From Vermamoeba vermiformis (lineage: Eukaryota; Tubulinea; Echinamoebida), in contig JBEWZL010000127.1 of the NCBI GenBank assembly GCA_045837725.1, forward strand, positions 186,001 through 250,000: 64,000 nt of DNA, written 5' to 3'. The stretch's first letter is position 1, and each line of letters starts with the position of its first letter. The notes under the pieces were generated by a model. That model worked only from the letters and a program-made list of their open reading frames with translations, did not search any database and was not told the origin of the DNA. Positions 1-11,630 of this stretch are shown piece after piece. The position numbers were made by a program, and so were the translations under genes.

Positions 1-1057
1 AGCACATCCAAGCAGTCCAGTGAAGGATTGACACGCGGAACAAACTCGCTTGGTATCGCTTCACACGACACACTCACAGGTGATGTTGGTTTGTATCCAT
101 CAGCACACTTGCATTTGTCACTGCAGAATGATCCACCGTCACATTGTTCTGTGCCTGTCACGATGCCATCGCCACATACTGCACAAAATTTAGTCCGACG
201 AAACACAAACAAAGGATTAATTCACGAGCCTTACCATCGATGCATTTTCCGTTGACAGACTTTCGTTCCCAATTTGCACCTGCATTCTGCGGTACAGCCA
301 TAAGTTCGTTCACATTGCTCGCTCCCAGTGATTATGCCATTGCCGCACACTAACAAGAGATTAGAACGGTAAGCTTGGGAAATTTCAAATTCTCGAATGC
401 GCGTACCATCCACGCAAAGGCCATTCTGACTCAGGGTTCCTGGAGCACACGTGCAATTGTTCAAACAAGACGTCGTGCTGTCACATTGTTCCGCTCCAGA
501 GACAAGTTGATCGCCACAAACTGCGAAAAAATTAGTAAAAAAATCACGGGAGAATTTTTTTTGAGATCTGTTGCACACTTACTTGCAGGACAAGGATCAC
601 AGTTAGTATCGCCCTTTGCAGCGTACCAATCACCAACTCTTGACGCACAGTAGTCGTAGCAGAGCTCGCAGCATTCAAAGCATTTCTTGGTATCGGATGG
701 ACCGAATGGAGGATCAACGGAGTTACAATCAGTGTCGCTATTGCACGCTTGCAGTACCCAGCACGGTGATGTGTAGTTGATTCGTTCAAAGCCTCCTCCT
801 CCTCGGCAAAAGCTGGCCAGATCTTTGTTTCGTTTCGGACAAACTAACTGCCAGGTATTGAATACTTGATCCACGCATGCGGTATTTGATACATCTACTG
901 GAGCATATGCACAGACTTTAGCGGGAATTGTGCTCGCGTAATTGCTACAGAGCGAGCCAGAAATTCCGGATGTAGGTTGGCAAGTCTTTTGCGCGCTAGC
1001 TACTGTCACTAAAACAACTAAATACAATATAAATGAGCACATTGTTGCATTCGGCAT
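1..1057 (-). CDS. Secreted cysteine-rich repeat protein (3' end beyond the window)
   Basis: Starts at 1057 with a clear signal peptide (MPNATMCSF followed by a hydrophobic stretch ending ASAQ). The first ~160 residues are a Cys-rich domain (CELCYDYC among others). It is followed by at least three repeats of about 40 residues with the pattern CG(N/D)G..(T/S)G(S/T)EQC(D/E)...C...C.C..G, each starting just after an intron. Introns (minus strand) are 582-521, 406-350 and 234-179, all GT-AG. The repeats resemble the extracellular Cys-rich modules common in protist surface or secreted proteins; the function is unknown. In the second repeat the frame moves by +1 near 260: after CKLGTK, the expected SVNGKC lies in the +1 frame and matches SQNGLC of the previous repeat. 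The gene runs off the left edge. Gene sure, function not. Confidence 0.8.
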
Positions 1058-1060
1058 CAA

Positions 1061-1811
1061 AAAAATGAGTTAACTAGCTTACCAAAAAATTAAAACTGAT
1101 TTCGTTTCGTCCACTCGTCACTTGTTCTCTCGGTCAAATTGTGACAGTTCTCGTCCAGTGTTCGAATGCTTTTAAATTTCGATGCTATCGTTCAATTAAA
1201 CAGCTCAGTACCAATTGAAACAAGCCTGTTGCGTTCTTAAGACCTTCGGTTGCGATCCGATTGTCGAGAAACTAGGCAACAATAATATGTTAGCGACAAG
1301 ATAAAGCTATATTGAGCCTCGTAATTATATAGGTAAATGAATATATGATGTCGTTAGCGCGTTAAATACTAGACATTGTTATCACACTCAATGTGACGCG
1401 AGGTTTTTGAATCACAATTAAAACGGTTCTTTTTGCGTACCTTTTTCTCTTTATCTGTTGAACATATTGAAGACAAAGGCTAGTATGGCGCTTTAAACGA
1501 TTGTACACTTAGCTAGTTTCGCAAAGTACGAGATGTCGGAGAGGGTAAGTAGATCTTCGCTCAAAAGCCTGGTAATAGTCAGCTGCACAATTCACTCTAA
1601 ATAATTAACAAGTAATTAATATAATTTTTTAGTAATTTTACTACACGAATTAGCTCACCAAATCTAAAGATCCAAATTTTTTGGATTTAGGAGGGAAAGC
1701 CAACTTGATTGCTCGAGCTTCTATTTATTTTTTAAATATACTTCATTCTTCAATGCTTGCTAAAAATTGTCGCGTCGCCGAATTTGTGGTTGGTTACGTA
1801 AAATACAATTT
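1061..1811. other. Spacer, no gene seen
   Basis: AT-rich stretch between the cysteine-rich gene (its upstream side) and the 3' end of the kinase gene. It should hold the promoter of the former and the terminator of the latter. A possible tiny start (MSER followed by a strong GTAAGT donor) lies near 1533 on the plus strand, but I found no credible continuing exon. Confidence 0.5.
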
Positions 1812-2717
1812 TTAATGCTTCTCTTTGTCTTTTTGATTCTTGCTCCGACTATCGACGAGCATATAGGCACCAGCCAATGCAGCAATGACGAGAGCCACTT
1901 TTCCTAAGTGCTTAAACGAATTATCTTCTTGAAGTAATTGCTGCCTTGGTTGCGCGTTGTAGCCATCTAATATTGCCTTAATTGTAGTAGCTACTTTCTT
2001 GGCCGTTGGTCGTTTATTTGGTTGCACGTGTTTCATACTAGCTATGAGACTTTCAAATCCAGGATGTTGAAGACTGGCGACAATTGTTTCGAAGGTTAGT
2101 CCCAAGGCATATATATCCACGCTGGTGCTTGTATCTAGTGCTGCTAATTTTTGTTCTGGAGCCATATAGCGCCATGTACCGATTAACTGACCTTGTTCAG
2201 TCACAGATTCGTGATCTTCGGCCTTGCCAATATCCCAATCAATTAGAATGGGATCATCATTGTCGTCAAGTAATATATTCTCTGGTTTAATGTCGCGATG
2301 CGCTATGCCTTTGTCGTGCGCGACGATCAGAGCCAAGGCAATTTTATAAATTATTTTCGCTGCTTCTTTTTCTTCAAATCGTCTATTGCAAAGACTGCCT
2401 TTCTCATAATATCGAGTAGCGTACCAATCGTCCTATTATTTCAAATTAATTTAAAAATTTAACGAATTCTTTCAAATATTTACCCCATAAGCCTCGATCT
2501 GAATTACATATTTTACATTCTTGAGCCTTGCTGCAATATTTAATGATCTTTTGAGACGTGCTCTGTTAAGAGAAAACATATAAAACGTTTTCAGAGCCAA
2601 ATAAGCTCCGCTTGGCTTTTGATAAACCCAGATCTCGCCTTGCCCGCCAGTCTTGTGTTCTTTTATGTACCTCCACTCGCCAGGTACCTCCTTGTAATAT
2701 GGTGCTTTGTCTTCCAT
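1812..2717 (-). CDS. Tail-anchored Ser/Thr protein kinase with altered DFG motif
   Basis: Two exons (2717-2484, 2432-1812), 284 residues. The kinase features are in order: a glycine loop (GGQGEIWV), the VAIK-type lysine (LALKTF), the catalytic loop HRDIKPEN, then the metal-binding motif read as DWD instead of DFG, and the activation-segment end GTWRYMAPEQ. The domain is compact, about 230 residues. The C-terminus has one hydrophobic helix (VALVIAALAGAYMLV) followed by a short basic tail with RSKNQKDKEK, the look of a tail anchor in the ER or outer mitochondrial membrane. HRD Asp and the first Asp of DFG are present, so activity is possible, but the Gly to Asp change is unusual. Substrate unknown. 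Confidence 0.85.
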
Positions 2718-3040
2718 TCCAAAAAAAATGAAAACGGCAAAGGTGTCATAATGGCCTTCAATTCAATTTTGCGAAAATGGCAGGAACCAACTGTAGCACA
2801 TAACTATGGTTATGATTAATTGCCGCCAAGGTGGTTATAGATTGAAGGTTTTACCGGGCGCTCCATTTGTTTCGTAGCCAACAAGTACTCAAAATTGTGA
2901 TTACCATGTACTCATACTTTTGACGAGAAGTAATGCGTAGTGAAACTCTGGGCAGTAGCGTTTATGATATATTTCTTTATTTAGCAAAAGATATTGTTAC
3001 AAGTTGGCAACGGCCTGAAAGCATAGTACAGTCGCGACCA
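2718..3040. other. Spacer, no gene seen
   Basis: About 320 bp between the kinase start and the 3' end of the membrane-protein gene on the same strand. AT-rich; I see no gene or clear motif. Confidence 0.5.
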
Positions 3041-3940
3041 TTAAAAATTGTTATTTTGTTCGGTTAGCAATACGAAAGCCAACACAAAAACACCTGCACC
3101 TATAGCGAGGAAAACAAGAACTTCCATCCAATTCAACACCACGGACCAACTGCTGCAACAACAACATTGTTCTTTCGCTTTACGTGGCTTAGTGTCAACT
3201 CGTTTAGGATAGTAAGGCACTTCAGGGCGTAGTAACAAGAATAAAAATGCAGATAAGACGTGAATGAGTGCATCGCCTGTCACGTGCTGATAAGTGCCTT
3301 CGCGCATTGCATCGTAGTACATTGAAGCGCCGTGTAAGAGTCCTAAATAAGAAATTTAGTATCATGGTGCTTATAAGAATCATCTATTACCTTGAATCCA
3401 GAGAAAATCTATAACTATGATGTTTCGGATCGGATCTCGAGCTGCGCGAAAAGCGGTGAATCCAATTACCAAGAATATGGCAGCGAACATGTGCTCGTAG
3501 GGCAGGTTATTAGGGTGCCATCGTCCAGGAAGAGGATACAAGTAGAAAGTGTAGGCTTGAATAGGCCAGATGACGCCCCAACCGCGTAAAATGCTCGGCA
3601 AGACGATGGAACGCCAATTGTTGATTTGAATAACGATAGAAAAGGCTAAGAATACTGCTGCGAAGGGGAATGAGCCGCTGTTGATCGGAGATAAGGCTCC
3701 CCAGATGATGAGACCGAGAGCGTAAAGGTTTGCCAGAATGCTGCGGATCGAGACTGCGAAAGTAATTCGTTTGCCTTTAATTGTGAATTCTGTGTAGTGA
3801 GAGTAGAACATAAACCGGCACATTGCATCTACAGCTGAATTGAAGCGAGACTGACTCTTCGGCTCCCAATCTTCATCGATCGACAGCTGATCTGAAGTCA
3901 AACCAAGTTCCGCGTCTGAAATCCAAACTTTATCCGACAT
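3041..3940 (-). CDS. Polytopic membrane protein, possibly DUF6632-like
   Basis: Two exons (3940-3391, 3342-3041; intron 48 bp), 283 residues. An acidic soluble N-terminus of ~60 residues is followed by about six hydrophobic segments. The last is a TM helix (LVFLAIGAGVFVLAFVLL) near the C-terminus. A Cys cluster (EQCCCCSS) just before it could be a palmitoylation site. The segment with AARDPIRN, then a short gap and QGLLHGASMYYDAMR, recalls the ARDP...HG pattern I associate with bacterial and fungal DUF6632 membrane proteins; that link is from memory and tentative. No enzyme motif was recognised. Confidence 0.75.
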
Positions 3941-4423
3941 TAGTAGTACTTGTTGTATCTGTACTTGAATAGATGCCCGAAATTTTAAGATTAAATATTT
4001 TTTTTTAACGAGTAAGAAGTCTCGCTACCTTGAAACTCTTTCCTAATCGGGTTATTCCATTCCGTTACCGCCTCCGCTTGAACTCCGTTAATATTCAATA
4101 ATTCTCATGGTTAATATTAAATAACGCAATTTGTGAGTCTAGCTAAGAAAACGTGCCTTGTTAGTAGTTACCATTTCGAATCCGCCCACAACTCTGAACG
4201 ACCAATTTTCTGAGTTCATCATTGTCTATCTCCTATGCTTTTGCATTAGTCTAGTATAAGGTTACTGATAGCATGTTGAAATGGCATTCATAAGGCTTCC
4301 GGGCATGAAGTGGATTTTTGCGACTTTTGATATAGTCTACAAATAAGGGTATAAGGGCAAAGTTTATTCGCTTTCGTTATCAATAAACTCCTCTCATTGG
4401 CATGCCAAAGCAAATTGTTTCAT
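3941..4423. other. Spacer, no gene seen
   Basis: About 480 bp between two minus-strand genes; AT-rich, no convincing ORF, tRNA or repeat. It probably holds the promoter of the membrane-protein gene. Confidence 0.45.
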
Positions 4424-5074
4424 TTAAGCGGATTCGACTTTGGTGGCTTCTTGCTCGGGCCATCCGAATTGTCTCCACATCGCTAATTTGTCCCATTCTT
4501 TGACGAAGGTCTTAATCTTGCCATTTTCAAATTCAAAAATAGCAGCTGCGCTCCAATGTGCCTTCTTACCGCTCGGCGCAATGCCTTAAGCTAGATTCAG
4601 CAAAGCAAAATTTTCAAAAAAGCAACGTAATAGATCTTACCTTTATAAGCCGCGCCTTTGTGGTGCCCTTCGGCAGAGTACCTTAAAAGCACGAAATTTT
4701 CTTTCGCGAATTCATAATCGTAGCGAATAATGTGCAGATCGTCCACGCACTTCATGATCTCTGACGATAAAAAGAATTAATCGACTTGCCATGACTATAA
4801 TACTTTCGCAAATGGATTATTATAAGCATACCTGCGTGAGAATCAGCATAATCAAGAGGATCATTGACTCCTGGGAACGTGGTTGGTGCGATAAATTTTG
4901 ATCCGGATTCAAGGACGAATTGCTTGACAGATTCGCGGCCTATTACTCAAAATTAATATTGGACATATTAAATGGGAAATAATCCGCACCTTTGTTATCT
5001 TTGGGACTGTAAGCAATGGTCATATAGTCCTTGGCAACCTTAAGATTTTTCTTTTCGGTCTCAGTGTATTGCAT
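4424..5074 (-). CDS. Small SnoaL-like (NTF2-fold) protein
   Basis: Four short exons (5074-4990, 4939-4832, 4760-4641, 4584-4424), every junction GT-AG and in frame, giving 157 residues. The N-terminus MQYTETEKKNLKVAKDYM, the ALxxGRE-like KGRESVKQF segment, the central YDYEFAKENFVLLRYSAEG strand pair and the late HWSAAAIFEFENGKI strands with a Trp-rich end (EWDKLAMWRQFGWP) are the layout of SnoaL/polyketide-cyclase-like NTF2-fold proteins. These are small alpha+beta cone proteins, often with unknown ligands. The exons are too short to show as one long ORF, so the gene is easy to miss. Catalytic activity cannot be told from sequence. Confidence 0.75.
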
Positions 5075-5549
5075 TTTTCGTATTTGGAGTGTAGTATTAC
5101 TATTAATTAATAGATAGTAAGTTTATAATAGGCTTTTATAGTTTCGTGTTTCGCAAAATATTTAAAGTTCCAAAGCAAATCCAACTTATTTTTCGCGTGA
5201 AATGAGACTCGTGGGAGGATATTGAATGACGATATTTAAAAATATAATGCGCATTAAACAAAATGGCTATAATTGATCAAGTGGCGTTTGTTTTAAAAAA
5301 TATTTGTACTAGCAACCAATAGCTAGCCTGTAATGACGCGCCAGCGCTTTGTTGTGGCAAACAACCTCAAGATTTCATCGGGTAATAGTGAGGAAATAAT
5401 TATAGATTCAATTTATCAGTCGAGATACAAGTGGAAGGAAAGCACACAATATTCCGCAGAAATTTTGGGCAATTTGAGTATACTTATAAAAAGGCTCTTC
5501 CCTTCGATTTCATAACAATCATCAACTTAATACAAATCACCACAATATA
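5075..5549. other. Divergent promoter spacer
   Basis: About 475 bp between the start codons of the SnoaL-like gene (-) and phosphatidylserine decarboxylase (+), so it should hold both promoters. A 60-codon open frame at 5333-5515 has no family resemblance and was not called. Confidence 0.45.
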
Positions 5550-6686
5550 ATGCAAACGATTCAGCAATACACCCGAGATCTCTACGGATGGGCTAGCGAA
5601 TGGGCCACAAGATTGAAGACTCGAGAGGTTGGCGATGTCTGCATCAACAGATGGGACGGCAAGATGCGCCGCGAGATCGTTCCGTTGAAGAAGCGCTTAT
5701 CACATCTGATTTTGTACTCCCGACCCATGGATGTCATCGACAGATGGGGCATCGTACGATATCTTTTAGACGCAGAGAACATCCACGAAGGTCACGATAT
5801 GAAGAAACCAAGCTCGGCCGCTAGAATCCCGGACTTCATCAAGTTCTATAAGATCAACATGGACGAATTTGAAAAGCCTGATCCGAGTTCGTACGAAACT
5901 TTCAATGACTTTTTCACCCGTCGATTGAAACCAGGCATGAGGTACGATAACATGATTTGCATAATTTGAATTGATAACTAATTACCTTGGTTAGACCAAT
6001 CGCATTTCCGGATGATCCATCCATCATAGTTTCGCCAGCTGACAGTCGTGTAGTAGTCTTCGAGCACGTGCAACAAGCACACGAGTTGTGGCTGAAGGGC
6101 AAGTACTTCACGTTGGAAAAGCTTATTCAAGATAAAGGCATCGCTCAAATCTTTGCCAATGGTGCCATTGCGAGTGTTCGACTTGCTCCTCAAGGTAAAT
6201 TTCCTCGGATAAATGCCTATCGCAATCATTGCCGGTTATTAATTTCATGAAATTTCCGACGTAGATTATCACCACTACCACTCACCAGTTGAGGGCTATG
6301 TCCGTGCTTGGAAAAAGATCGACGGCACGTACTACGGAGTTGATGGACCTGCCATTAAGAGTGACTTGGACGTATTAGGAAGCAACTCTCGCTGTTGGAT
6401 ATTGCTCGAGACTAAGGAGTTTGGCCTCGTCTTGTTTGTCGCCATTGGTGCCACCAATGTCGGATCCGTCCAACTTCGTGAAGAGGCACGCGAAACAGGC
6501 TACAAGCTCGAGAAAGGTGAAGAGATTGGCCTGTTTGCGTATGGAGGCAGCAGTGTCATCGTAGCCTTTGAGAATAATAGAGTGCAATGGGACGAAGATC
6601 TGCTTGCCAACACTGCACGTGGCATTGAGACCAGTGTTCTGCTCGGCTACTCACTGGGCAAGGCAATGAAACACCCAGCGGCTTAA
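5550..6686 (+). CDS. psd: Phosphatidylserine decarboxylase
   Basis: Three exons (5550-5941, 5995-6194, 6265-6686), 337 residues. Converts phosphatidylserine to phosphatidylethanolamine through a pyruvoyl group made by self-cleavage. Visible hallmarks are [23 protein letters not shown], the active-site segment [12 protein letters not shown], and the C-terminal cleavage region FAYGGSSVI. The cleavage motif is GGSS rather than the LGST of mitochondrial Psd1, the form found in PSD2-type (endomembrane/soluble) enzymes. No clear mitochondrial presequence, no C2 domain. The start is the first ATG in frame, followed by a typical helical N-terminus. Family assignment is firm; location in the cell is inferred. 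Confidence 0.93.
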
Positions 6687-7214
6687 ATGTAGGCACTGAA
6701 ATAAACTCTCTTATTTATCCGTTGCTTACGATGAGCTAATGAATGTTTTCCAGCTGCGGCACTGAACTGAACAAATAATTCAATAAAAAATACCCAAATG
6801 TAATGCTCGTAAGATAAACTAAAAGCATCATCGCTTTGCATGTTTAAAATTATTTTAGAAAAAATACAATTATAATTTAAAAGTTTTTTTCGGATAGTAC
6901 TTACTGTAACGGCGGCCAAATGTTGTAGTAGTAATCCTGGGATGCGCTTATTTCATTTATTGCATGCTAATATTCCAAAATCCTCGTTAGGCTTCTCGTC
7001 TCTTTTTTTGATCGGTTAAATAAGTCCCGTGCATTGAGGACATTTATTCGTCGTCGAGTTATGTAATTATTAAGCTAAAATAACACGACGAAGATTTAAG
7101 TTGTAATCTTCTATTTGGTGGAGCAAAAATGAACTGCGAAGCTTTTCGAAAATTAGACGAACACCTCGTGCTCTATTCGGTTGATTTATTATTATTTGCC
7201 CTTTATAAGGCTAT
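6687..7214. other. Convergent spacer, no gene seen
   Basis: 3' ends of the decarboxylase (+) and the copper monooxygenase (-) face each other across about 530 bp. An AATAAA-like box (ggcactgaaataaactc) lies just after the decarboxylase stop. No other gene seen. Confidence 0.45.
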
Positions 7215-9779
7215 TTACAACAATAAAATAGTCACAGTTAATCCCATCAAAGAGGCAACAACAGTCATCATATGACCAGCGGAAACAGCTCCAGGTGAGT
7301 TACTTTTAGGACTCGACGAGGGAGTCGGTGCATCGCTAACAATTAATGAGTCAATAGATTCTACTAAAAGGTCTGAGCTACATACCAATAGGCGCTATTA
7401 GAAGTGCCAAATGTTCTGTTGACGCCGCCAGGAGGATCCACAACAGACGGGTTAGCGATGGGAAGAATTTGGCTGCCACAGAAACTAAAATGAAAATTAG
7501 TATTGCTCGTGCATTTACTACTTCACTTACGTTACTGGAGAGTTATCAATGTTTGCATAGCCGCAGAAAGGAGACTAGCAAAAATGGGATCAGCTAATTC
7601 GTCAAAGTTTAAATAATGTTGCCTTACGTTAGGAATAGCAGGATAGTAGGTCAAAAATTCCATGCACATTTCATCCGTTGAAGCGACGGCAATGTTAGTT
7701 GGACCAGATCTGGAAGTACTGTCCCAAACACAATTCGTGTTGACGCGATCACCAGGCTTGAGGGTGATATTGACAGCAACAGCATGCTGATTAGAGAACG
7801 CATAATACTCAATGCGATTCAACAAGATAGACTCGTTGCCACGGTGAATCCAGCTGAATCCGCTCTTGCCAATTTGATGCCTGGAGGAGGTAAGTGATGT
7901 TATTGTAATAGAAGAGATATCGTATATACTTACATGTGGAAATAGTCGGAGAACACGTGGATCTCGTGCGGAAGAAGTTCCGTGCATTCGCTAGGGCACG
8001 TGACTTCAACGTGATAAGCTGATTGGCCAGCTGGAATGTCGGGAAGCATGGTACCTCCATCACCCAAAGTCTGTAACGAAGGTTAAGGCTCGAATTGTTC
8101 TTAGAATATGATCGTTAACTTACCAAAGTGCTAGCATCATATGTACGTAAATCAGTAGTCACAACCATTTCAACACCACTAGCGTCAATAACTCCAGAGT
8201 CCTGATCCAGATCCAATGGTCAGAAATAAGTTGCTAATATTGGCTTCCTATCGCAACAGACGCCTAGCATTAACTTACGAGATCGGGGTTGTTATAGTGC
8301 ATATCAAGAACAAAGTAGTACGTTGAGTTGGATGTGGATCGGATTCTGAATCCAGCCTCTTGTGGCAAGTTCATCGGACGACCACCACGAGCCCAAGCAT
8401 AGAGCAATGTGCAACCTGGATAGCCTAATGGCGAGGGATTGCCGTTGATGCAATCTTCAGGCTGAGGATAAATCGAGGGAATGGCGGTAACTCCTTGAAC
8501 AGTGCCGAAGTCTTCGCAGAAATGCAAGAGCATGTGATGAACATACTCTGTATAATAATATTACGTTAATATTATGAATTAAGTTAAATAGTCTCATAGT
8601 CTAACAGTGGAACGATCCGTAAAACGGCAATTAACTTTAAATTGTTGAATATTGATTACTTACTTGTCGAGCGAGAATCAGGGACGAAGTTGAGTCTAAC
8701 AATATGTGCGTCTGCGTCCTATACGCAATTATTAGCGATCTTGAGATTGCGCATCCGAAATTGAAATACATTTCTACGTACATTAGGGGTTGAAAATGGC
8801 ACTGCATAGCACATATACATAGTCTCTTGAGCAGGGATGGTGATGTTAGGCATATGCACGGACAAACTGAACGAGTTGGGCACATCCGCATTGGTGTCAT
8901 TGTGGCAGTCCCAGAAGCAAACGACAGTTGCTAATCTGTTTGAACCATGATAAGAAATGCTCTTAACATCGCTATCTCCCCAAGCCACGATAACTGCATT
9001 ATCACCGGGCTTGATAGTTCGATCTGTTAACAAATCCAGGTTAAGTCTTGTGAATCAAAATATTAATCTCGACGCAATTACCCTGATTATCTCTTCCAGA
9101 CAGAGGTCTTGTAATCTCTACGTAAGTCTTGCCGTCCTTTTCTTCACCACTAACGAGCGTCCAATCTAAAAAATGTCGTTTAGAATTCCGTGACATGATC
9201 TGAAACAAATCAAATGATATCATTGTTATAAGTATGTATTTGTTAGTATATTACCATTGGTTTGGCAATCATCTTGTTTAGGCTCGGCGTAAGCATAAGT
9301 GTAACGATCTTGAAGGTAGATGCCGTTGTTGGAGTCCTTTTGCACAACTACGACGTCCGAGCCCGGCATACTATTATATTAATTTTAATAAGTGAAACAC
9401 TCAAAATAACGATTCGTCATTCGTTATAACGGAGAATTTACCTGCCCGAGCTCAATTCACCTGTAATTGCAATTTGATGAGTACATATGCCGTCAAGATT
9501 ATTATTTTATATTTATATACCTATTCCAAAGCCAAACCAACCCAAGGTGGACACTTTCGTAAACGAGTTAGCCACATCCAAAATTTTCGTTATTTTGAAA
9601 CTTTACATACCTTCAAATCCTAAAGCAATTTCTTGAGTGTCTTGCATCACCTTCCAATAAACCTTATACGAGGCTGTTACTTGCTTCGAGTCGGTGTACT
9701 TGGATGTATCAAATCCACAGACTAATGGAAGCGCTATAACGCACAGCGCGACAATAGTAGCTATAATTTTGTTTGTCAT
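7215..9779 (-). CDS. DOMON-domain copper type II ascorbate-dependent monooxygenase (DBH/MOXD-like)
   Basis: Fourteen exons, 572 residues: 9779-9611, 9553-9521, 9460-9442, 9370-9255, 9165-9082, 9023-8782, 8718-8664, 8547-8279, 8201-8124, 8070-7934, 7880-7628, 7574-7531, 7484-7386, 7335-7215; all junctions keep frame. A signal peptide (MTNKIIATIVALCV... VCG) is followed by a DOMON domain, then the two PHM/DBH copper domains. Copper ligands are visible: HHM and DMHYNNP (CuA side), HMHQIG and the Met in STDEMC (CuB side). Members hydroxylate small amines or peptides with ascorbate and O2; the substrate here is unknown. The C-terminus ends in a Ser/Pro spacer plus a hydrophobic tail (VTILLL at the very end), like a GPI-anchor signal. 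MTNK is preferred over an upstream in-frame Met because it begins the signal peptide. Confidence 0.92.
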
Positions 9780-11273
9780 GCCTAAATTAACACAACAGAA
9801 TGTCTTATTTCCACACAATAAATAAATAAAATGACTTTCTAATTGATCCGTTTTATTTTGTCCGCCGAGCACGTGATCAATCACATATCTGGTCCTAAAA
9901 AGGAAAATTGTTTCCGCAAGCCCGCAAATTGGGGCAGCACGTGGTTAAGGTTGAAGCGGATTGGTCCAATTATCCACGAAAACGAAAATATTTCGTTAAT
10001 TTTGATAGTTTGCTCAATAATAGCTCACCTTCGTATAATGATAGGATTACGACCATGTGCCTCTAATTCGAATAATTGGACAATCCCCCTCTATTTCGTA
10101 TCCTCCTATTTTCTTTTTTCCTCTCTCTTTTTGTGATTCTGGATTTTTGGACCCAACTTGAGTCCATGTCCCATATTAAGTCCTATTATTGGCACATGAT
10201 TCCATCATAAGCCAGTCCTATTAGCTCATTTACTAAACGAGGACGAATTTACCGCTCTTGACGTCGCAAATATTAGTTCGGGTCATCCATCGCAGACAAC
10301 TTTCTTGATTTGCTGTCCAATCCTATCCGTCGATTGAACGCAACTAAAAAGGTCAATAGTAGCGTATTTGAATCCTCGTATTAATGGACATGTTCGTTTT
10401 GAAGGCTCCCATATCCGAGACATATTACAGGGGCTCGTCGGATCTCAATTGCGTTACCAACAATATCGCTCTTATATGGACACTAGACTTGCCATATGTA
10501 TATTTATATATTTCAGTTCTTATTGTGCTCTAATCCTGTACACAATCTGCTGAAAGACATACACGGATGTCGCAACTCGCTCGCCGGTACGTTTCAAGCA
10601 GAGTTAGTTACGAATAGATAATGCTCAAAAAGATGTGAAATTGCAATCATTAGTGTATATTTTGCATCATTATTAATGCTTCGCGATTGATGAAGGGTGC
10701 GGAACGGAAGCTAAAATTTGCGCAAAACGAAAATAAGATTTTGTGCCGCTAATTTTCTATTTTAATATCGGCACTATTGGTAACTGTTGTCAATATAAAC
10801 AGCAAAAAGTACACAATCCTCATTAGCTGTCGATCAATAGAAATTAATAATGCTACTTGCCGTGTTTTCTAGATCCCAGCCCAATTCGTGCCCTAATAAT
10901 TTTCTGGACCGTCTGTTGTAATATATTCTTTATATTAGTATTTATTTCAATTATACTCAATTTTGTTGAGCTGCAAAAAAAAACTTACGCGGATTGTCAC
11001 GCTGAATTTTGAGGACGGTATTAATTGCTTTCATTCGTAGTAACGCGTGTTATGTGCTGCTAAATGTGTTTTTGTGATAATAAAGCACGAAACAAGTCAC
11101 TTGACAGGCAAGTGGTTTGTGTTGGTTTTCGGTCCATTTTCGCTGCGAAATAGGTTGGGTTTTTTTTTTTTTTTTTTTTTTTTTTTCGGGTTTTTTTTTT
11201 TTTTTTTGGTCCCGCCCCCCCCCCCTATCAGCATTATTATTTATTTATTTCTTGCTGATCAACCAAGCAATCA
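9780..11273. other. Sparse 1.5 kb spacer
   Basis: No gene recognised. Open frames on the plus strand at 9843-10136 and 10368-10553 lack any family signature and sit in AT-rich, low-complexity DNA. The right end holds a long T tract and a C run (separate entry). It should contain the promoter of the monooxygenase gene on its left side. Confidence 0.45.
11160..11225. repeat. Homopolymer block: two long T runs and a C run
   Basis: A T run of more than 25, then CGGG, a second T run of about 18, then GGTCCCG and a C run of about 12. It lies just before the tiny ORF at 11276. Such blocks are read poorly by sequencers, so run lengths are unreliable. Confidence 0.9.
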
Positions 11274-11275
11274 AA

Positions 11276-11630
11276 ATGGGTGGCGAACCCAATCAAGATG
11301 CAGTAAGTGGATAAATCTGCTGAAAACTTTCGTAATTACGATACAGCTGTTATAATATCAACAAAAACAAATTTAGCACAAATTATGGTGCACGTACGAA
11401 TAACTGATTGATACAAAGAAGATACGTAATTAATTTAAAAAATTACTTTTCCTTGTTTAATACTACTACAAACAATAACAAAACAAGGCAAAGAACGAAA
11501 TAAATCAACATTAATTAATTTAATTTTATATCAATATTAGGACCACGCTAAAATCACGGGCTCGAAAGATGGATCGGATCAATCTCAATGCAAAACCGTT
11601 CCTTACAAAGGAAGCGAGCAATATTATAGA
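11276..11630 (+). CDS. Candidate 39-residue protein (two exons)
   Basis: ATG near 11276 begins MGGEPNQDA, followed by a strong donor (GCA|gtaagtgg). An acceptor (atcaatattag) near 11540 restores the frame to read DHAKITGSKDGSDQ and ends SEQYYR stop. The product is tiny, very hydrophilic and unlike any family I know. Support is only the good splice sites and the open frame on both sides; it could instead be a leader or a non-coding transcript. It precedes the VWA gene on the same strand. Confidence 0.35.

Noticed and set aside
4160-4190. tRNA-like B box (atttcgaatccgccc)
   Set aside because: No matching A box or acceptor stem at the right distance.
9843-10553. Two plus-strand open frames in the 9.8-11.3 kb spacer
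   Set aside because: AT-rich, no splice structure, no domain; expected by chance at this length.
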